From assembly GCA_016194625.1 (NCBI GenBank), contig JACQBB010000099.1, positions 1-8,441 on the forward strand: DNA of 8,441 nt, read 5' to 3'. The stretch comes from Elusimicrobiota bacterium. GTDB lineage: Bacteria > Elusimicrobiota > Elusimicrobia > UBA1565 > UBA9628. The position numbers and the translations under genes are program-made. The notes below the pieces were generated by a model. That model was not told the DNA's origin. It did not search any database and saw only the letters and a list, made by a program, of their open reading frames with translations. How positions within the stretch are numbered: position 1 is the first letter of the stretch; each line of letters starts with the position of its first letter. Below, piece after piece: positions 5,676 to 8,441 of the stretch.

Positions 5676-6203
5676 ATGCGACACGCGTCACGACTGGCCG
5701 CCGCGGCGGCGATCCTCATCCTGGCGGCGGCGCCGGCGAGGGCGCAAGAGGGCGAGGGCGAGGACGAGTCCGCGGCCGGGACGAAGCCCGCGGTGTACCT
5801 GCGCTCGCCGGACGAGAGGCTCGAGCGTTTGGAGTCCCTGCTGAGGCTGGGGCCCGCGCGCCGCGCGAAGGCGCTGCGCATCCTGCGCCAGGTGGACGCC
5901 GAGGTCCGCAGGGCCGTCGCCCGCGGCAACGCGCGCTTGCGCGCGCTCCTCACCGAGTCGGAGACGGCCGCGTTCGACGACCTGCGCGACGACACCGAGG
6001 GCGCGCCGTCCTCTCTGCCGGCGACGAAGCTGTCGCCGATGCGCTCCTCGGAGCAGGAGGGCCGGCGCGGCGGTCAGGGCGGCCAAGGCGGCGGGATGGG
6101 CGGCCAGGGCCAGGGCGGCCAAGGCGGGATGGGCGGCCAGGGGCAAGGCGGTCAGGGCGTCCGCGGGCGGCGCGGGCCGATGGGCGGGGGACCGCCGCGC
6201 TGA
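5676..6203 (+). CDS. Exported Spy/CpxP-like helical protein with Gly/Gln repeat tail
   Basis: A 175-residue protein with a Sec signal peptide (1-23, cleavage likely ARA before QE), an acidic linker and an alpha-helical domain at about 45-107. LESLLRLGPARRAKALRILRQ, VDAEVRRAVARGNARLRALL and LTESETAAFDDL resemble the helical-hairpin layout and LTxxQ-x-x-F end of the Spy/CpxP/metal-sensor periplasmic family. The exact LTxxQ signature is absent, so the assignment is by pattern only. Residues 129-175 are a low-complexity tail built on Gly, Gln, Met and Arg, with an 11-residue unit (GGMGGQGQGGQ) occurring twice. The start at 5676 is chosen over 5634 because GGGAGG precedes it by 4 nt and the signal peptide begins there. 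It is convergent with the RseB-like gene 9 bp away, which suggests a role in envelope stress. Confidence 0.72.
   Translation: MRHASRLAAAAAILILAAAPARAQEGEGEDESAAGTKPAVYLRSPDERLERLESLLRLGPARRAKALRILRQVDAEVRRAVARGNARLRALLTESETAAFDDLRDDTEGAPSSLPATKLSPMRSSEQEGRRGGQGGQGGGMGGQGQGGQGGMGGQGQGGQGVRGRRGPMGGGPPR
6091..6156 (+). repeat. 33-bp tandem repeat (2 copies) inside the Spy-like gene
   Basis: The 33-bp unit starting GCGGGATGGGCGGCCAGGG at 6091 recurs at 6124 with a few synonymous changes, encoding two copies of an 11-residue Gly/Gln/Met unit. The synonymous divergence suggests selection on the peptide, not a very recent duplication. Confidence 0.75.
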
Positions 6204-6219
6204 GCGCGGGCCTCAGCGC
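6197..6219. terminator. Bidirectional hairpin between convergent genes, holding both stop codons
   Basis: GCGCTGAG (6197-6204), a 7-nt loop and CTCAGCGC (6212-6219) form a perfect 8-bp GC-rich stem. Each arm contains the TGA stop of one of the two convergent genes (6201-6203 plus, 6215-6213 minus). No T-tract follows on either side, so termination would be of the non-canonical kind seen in very GC-rich genomes, or the stem may protect mRNA 3' ends. Confidence 0.6.
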
Positions 6220-7226
6220 AGGCTCTTCACGATGTCGGCGACCAGCTCGCGCGAGAGGTCGCCCATCAGCATGAAGTTGCGCTTGCCCGAGCCCCAGCGG
6301 GTGATCTTGCCGGCGGTGGAGGCGCGCAGCGGGCCCGGCAGGTGGACGTCGCCGGTGCGCAGCGTCCCGCCCTTGGGCAGGCGCACCGGGCGGTCCGTCA
6401 GGAAGATCGACACGACCGTCAGGCCGTCGGTGTAGCGCGCGTGGCGGACCTGGCTGTTGCGCACGGGGAACACGTCGGCGCTCTCGAAGGCGAACCCGCC
6501 CGGCAGCGTCGCGGGGAGCTGGGCGGCGTCGCCGGTGGCCTTGTTCAGCTGGTCGAGGGTCATGAAGTCGGGCGCCAGGCCGCGCGCGTCGATGACGCCG
6601 GACGTCGAGGAGTCGAAATCGAACAGCGACTGGGCCGGCGCCTTGCGCGGCTCGAAGGCGGTGAACTGCGCCTGGCTGGCGAACGGACGGCGCGGCAGGA
6701 AGCGCTTCGTGCGCAGCGCGACCTTGGTCTCGCGGTCCAGCCACAGCGTCTGCCACGGCTTGCCTTCCGCCTTGGGCTTCAGCGTCAGGCGCCAGGTCGG
6801 GCGGCCGGCGATCATCTCTCCGGTGCTGCTCGAGAGTTCGTAGTTCTCGAGGAGCAGGGCCTTCTCGGCTTCGGCGGGCAGGACTTTCTCGTAGGAGCGC
6901 ACCGCGTCGCCGCGGACGGTCTTGCCGGCGCGCACGAAACGGACCTCCTCCACGTCCCCGTCGCTGACCGAGACGCGCGTGACCACGCCGTCCGGAGCCA
7001 GGAACTCGCGGCGGATCATGTCCGGCGGGAGCACGAACACGCGCATCTCCTCGGCGCGCGTCTGCTTGCCGAACCATTGGGTGACCATCACGCGCCCCTG
7101 GTAGGGGATCGCGGGCGCCGCGAGGACGGAGTCGAGGAGAGCGTCGGGCGCGGGGGCGTCGGCCGCGGACGCCGCGCCGGCCGCGGCGAGGAGCGCCGCC
7201 GCCAGCAGGCTACTGCAGCTCGGCAT
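6213..7226 (-). CDS. MucB/RseB-like periplasmic regulator of the sigma/anti-sigma pair
   Basis: A 337-residue exported protein (signal peptide about 1-22, Ala/Leu-rich). Residues 28-200 look like the LolA-like N-terminal domain of MucB/RseB: an LL-x-S-V start, PYQGRVMVTQW (the YxG-x-x-v motif), the strand run MRVFVLPPDMIRREFL, a two-residue-rich loop, then WRLTLKPK and TLWLDRETKVALRTKRF, where family members bind lipids or mis-assembled outer-membrane signals. Residues 236-337 (LPATLPGGFAFES, RHARYTDGLTVVSIFL, WGSGKRNFMLMGDLSRELVADIVKSL) match the smaller C-terminal domain that contacts the anti-sigma factor. Its ATG lies 17 nt inside the end of the anti-sigma gene, so it belongs to the operon, and no Shine-Dalgarno was seen. 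By analogy it would shield the anti-sigma factor from proteolysis. Sequence similarity is moderate; a plain LolA-like protein is the alternative. Confidence 0.8.
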   Translation of the reverse strand: MPSCSSLLAAALLAAAGAASAADAPAPDALLDSVLAAPAIPYQGRVMVTQWFGKQTRAEEMRVFVLPPDMIRREFLAPDGVVTRVSVSDGDVEEVRFVRAGKTVRGDAVRSYEKVLPAEAEKALLLENYELSSSTGEMIAGRPTWRLTLKPKAEGKPWQTLWLDRETKVALRTKRFLPRRPFASQAQFTAFEPRKAPAQSLFDFDSSTSGVIDARGLAPDFMTLDQLNKATGDAAQLPATLPGGFAFESADVFPVRNSQVRHARYTDGLTVVSIFLTDRPVRLPKGGTLRTGDVHLPGPLRASTAGKITRWGSGKRNFMLMGDLSRELVADIVKSLR

Positions 7227-7683
7227 CCGTCGTGTCCGTGTACATCGAGCCCAGCTGGTCGGAGTAGGCCGACGCGACGAGGTTCTCCTCGGGCACCAGC
7301 GCCTCGGCGCTGTAGCGCGCGTGCGCGGTGAGCAGCGGCTCGAGCGGGAGCTCGTCGGCGGTGCGCGCGGCGCGCATCCACATCCCGACGGCGAGGACGG
7401 CCGCGGCGGTCGCGCCCGCGGGGATCCAGAGCGCGGGCTTGGCGGCGGTCTTCCACCATGGCGTCCCGGCGACGAAGCGGCGCTCCAGCGACAGCGCGAT
7501 GTCGGCCGGCAGGGTCCGGCGCGGGGCGGTGGACAGGACCAGCTTGAAGTGACGCAGGGACTCGAGCTCGCGGCGGCAGGCGGCGCAGGAGACCAGGTGG
7601 GCGTCGACGCGGGCGCGGTCCTCGACGGCGAGCGCGCCGTCCAGGAACGCCGAGATCTCGGCTCCTTCGATGTGGTTCTTCAT
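7210..7683 (-). CDS. Zinc-finger (ZAS) anti-sigma factor, single-pass membrane protein
   Basis: A 157-residue anti-sigma factor. The N-terminal cytoplasmic part contains the ZAS motif H-x3-C-x2-C (H29, C33, C36, in VDAHLVSCAACRREL), preceded by the typical EISAFLDGALAVEDRARV helix. This domain sequesters its cognate ECF sigma between regions 2 and 4. A single membrane span lies at about 85-103 (WIPAGATAAAVLAVGMWM), followed by a periplasmic tail of about 54 residues with little predicted structure. The start ATG overlaps the sigma stop as ATGA, and GGAGG lies 9 nt upstream, so the two proteins are made in coupled amounts. An upstream in-frame ATG at 7827 lies within the sigma gene and was rejected. 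Confidence 0.92.
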   Translation of the reverse strand: MKNHIEGAEISAFLDGALAVEDRARVDAHLVSCAACRRELESLRHFKLVLSTAPRRTLPADIALSLERRFVAGTPWWKTAAKPALWIPAGATAAAVLAVGMWMRAARTADELPLEPLLTAHARYSAEALVPEENLVASAYSDQLGSMYTDTTDAELQ

Positions 7684-8228
7684 GACACCTTGCCTCCCGT
7701 CTTCTCCAGCTCCTCGTACGCCTTGCGCAGCAGCGTCCGGCCCTGGTGGATCCGCGACCGGACCGTCCCGACCGGGACCGCCATGACCTGGGCGATCTCC
7801 TCGTACGACAGGCCCTCGATGTCGCACAGCGCCACCGCGGACCGGTACGTCACCGGCAGGCGCGCGAGCGCCCTCTGCAGGATCTCCACGCTCTCGCGCA
7901 CGACCAACTCGTCGGCCGGGGCCGGTTCGTCCCCCGGAAGGAGGTCGGCCCAGCCCGCGTCCTCCACCGGCGCCGGCGCGTCGAGCGAGACGGTGCGGGT
8001 GTGCGAGTGGCGCCGCACCGAGTCGAGGAACACGTTGTTCAGGATGCGCAGCAGCCAGGAGTCGAACGGCCGCGTCGGGTCGTACGAATCCGCGTGTTCC
8101 AAGGCCCGCGAGAACGCTTCCTGCACGAGATCCCTCGCATCCGGCTCGTTGCCGGCCAAGCGATAGGCGAAGTTGTACGCCTTGTCGCCCGCCCGCGCGA
8201 TCATGTCGGAGAACGTTTGAGCGTCCAT
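7680..8228 (-). CDS. RpoE-like ECF RNA polymerase sigma factor
   Basis: A 182-residue group-4 sigma factor with the two-domain ECF layout. Region 2 (about 10-75) has AYRLAGNEPDARDLVQEAF, with the conserved D-A-x-D-L-v-Q-E-x-F motif that binds the polymerase clamp, and PFDSWLLRILNNVFLD, the -10 recognition helix. A linker (76-110) is Pro/Asp rich. Region 4 (about 115-172) contains LPVTYRSAVALCDIEGLSYEEIAQVM and VPVGTVRSRIHQGRTLLRK, the helix-turn-helix that reads the -35. ATG at 8228 is chosen over ATG at 8237 because the promoter at 8240-8267 predicts +1 near 8233, downstream of the latter. It heads the operon with the ZAS anti-sigma factor (4-nt overlap) and the RseB-like gene, so a cell-envelope stress regulon is likely. 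Confidence 0.93.
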   Translation of the reverse strand: MDAQTFSDMIARAGDKAYNFAYRLAGNEPDARDLVQEAFSRALEHADSYDPTRPFDSWLLRILNNVFLDSVRRHSHTRTVSLDAPAPVEDAGWADLLPGDEPAPADELVVRESVEILQRALARLPVTYRSAVALCDIEGLSYEEIAQVMAVPVGTVRSRIHQGRTLLRKAYEELEKTGGKVS

Positions 8229-8239
8229 CTTCTCCATAT

Positions 8240-8267
8240 ATATTACGGGCGAGGGGGGGCTAAGTTC
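8240..8267 (-). promoter_or_regulatory. ECF-type promoter GAACTT-N16-TAATAT upstream of the sigma gene
   Basis: On the minus strand GAACTT (8267-8262) is followed by a 16-nt spacer and TAATAT (8245-8240). GAACTT with a 16-nt spacer is the classic -35 of RpoE-type sigma factors, and many such sigma genes are autoregulated. The -10 is a poor match to the usual TCTRA, and TAATAT could also serve the housekeeping sigma. The transcript would start near 8233, about 5 nt before the ATG. The spacer holds a run of seven C. Confidence 0.65.
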
Positions 8268-8272
8268 GGGCC

Positions 8273-8441
8273 TCAGCGGGCCTTCGGGTCGGGGGACAGG
8301 CGGCGGCGGGCGCGGGCGCGGCGGTGGGCCAGCGCGACCAGCGTCTCGACCAGGCGCTTCGTCGGCACGCCGGACTCGCGCCACAGGCGCGGGTACATGC
8401 TGATCGGCGGGAAGCCGGGCAGGGTGTTCGGCTCGTTCAAG
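8273..8441 (-). CDS. ddl: D-alanine--D-alanine ligase, C-terminal end (partial)
   Basis: Only the last 55 residues are in the window; the 5' part lies beyond base 8441. The fragment begins [19 protein letters not shown], the strongly conserved C-terminal segment of Ddl (N-E-x-N-T-x-P-G-F-T-x-x-S-M-Y-P-x-L-W), whose Glu/Asn bind Mg2+ and whose following Ser/Tyr/Pro line the active site. The usual Thr after GF is Pro here. [18 protein letters not shown] forms the terminal helix, and an Arg-rich tail ends at the stop. Ddl makes the D-Ala-D-Ala dipeptide for peptidoglycan precursors in the cytoplasm. The gene is transcribed in the same direction as the sigma operon, 44 bp upstream of it, but the sigma gene has its own promoter. 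Confidence 0.93.
   Translation of the reverse strand, partial: LNEPNTLPGFPPISMYPRLWRESGVPTKRLVETLVALAHRRARARRRLSPDPKAR

Noticed and set aside
2651..5995. A 1114-residue minus-strand open frame that includes the TauE-like protein
   Set aside because: Only the last 260 residues look like a protein. The rest is Arg/Ala/Gly low complexity running antisense to the BrkB-like gene and out of frame with the symporter; stop codons are rare at this GC content.

Overview
This is a very GC-rich (roughly 70% by eye), densely packed chromosomal segment that looks like a free-living Gram-negative bacterium. Evidence for an outer-membrane-type envelope is the sigma / zinc-finger anti-sigma / MucB-RseB-like operon, several proteins with Sec signal peptides and a Spy/CpxP-like periplasmic protein. 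The phylum cannot be fixed from the sequence. The combination (high GC, Ala/Pro-rich secreted proteins, a RuBisCO-like protein, promoters with TAGAAT boxes abutting start codons) would fit an uncultivated lineage such as high-GC Elusimicrobiota, but that is a guess. No rRNA, tRNA, CRISPR array, transposase or integrase was seen.

Layout. 1-345: a short + strand ORF of clearly different codon use, probably recently acquired and possibly 5'-truncated by the window edge. 345-445: a repeat-rich intergenic region with a 13-bp inverted repeat and two tandem GTGAC-N6-GTCAC hairpins. 446-2598 (-): a non-carboxylating RuBisCO-like protein, translationally coupled (GTGA overlap) to a small exported Ala/Pro-rich protein, preceded by a separate exported protein of unknown function. 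2651-3433 (-) and 3461-4261 (+): a YfcA-like TauE/SafE permease and a divergent YihY/BrkB-like membrane protein that appear to share one nearly palindromic -10 box. 4204-5595 (-): a sodium:solute symporter whose 3' end overlaps the BrkB-like gene tail-to-tail by 58 bp. 5676-6203 (+): an exported Spy/CpxP-like helical protein with a Gly/Gln/Met repeat tail. 6213-8228 (-): an RseB-like regulator, a ZAS anti-sigma factor and an ECF sigma factor, in transcription order sigma, anti-sigma, rseB-like. 8273-8441 (-): the C-terminal 55 residues of D-alanine--D-alanine ligase.

How the parts fit. The right half reads as an envelope-stress locus. The sigma gene is preceded by a GAACTT-N16-TAATAT promoter, the arrangement expected for ECF autoregulation. 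Its anti-sigma and RseB-like genes follow with 4- and 17-nt overlaps, and a Spy-like protein converges on it. Across the window most promoters look like extended -10 boxes (TGnTAGAAT and relatives) placed 6-8 nt before ATG without a Shine-Dalgarno, so leaderless transcription seems common here. The left half couples an RLP of unknown reaction to exported proteins of unknown function. The most unusual signals are the shared palindromic promoter, the overprinted cysteine-rich tail, the hairpin holding both stop codons at 6197-6219, and the phased GTGAC cluster at 371-435.
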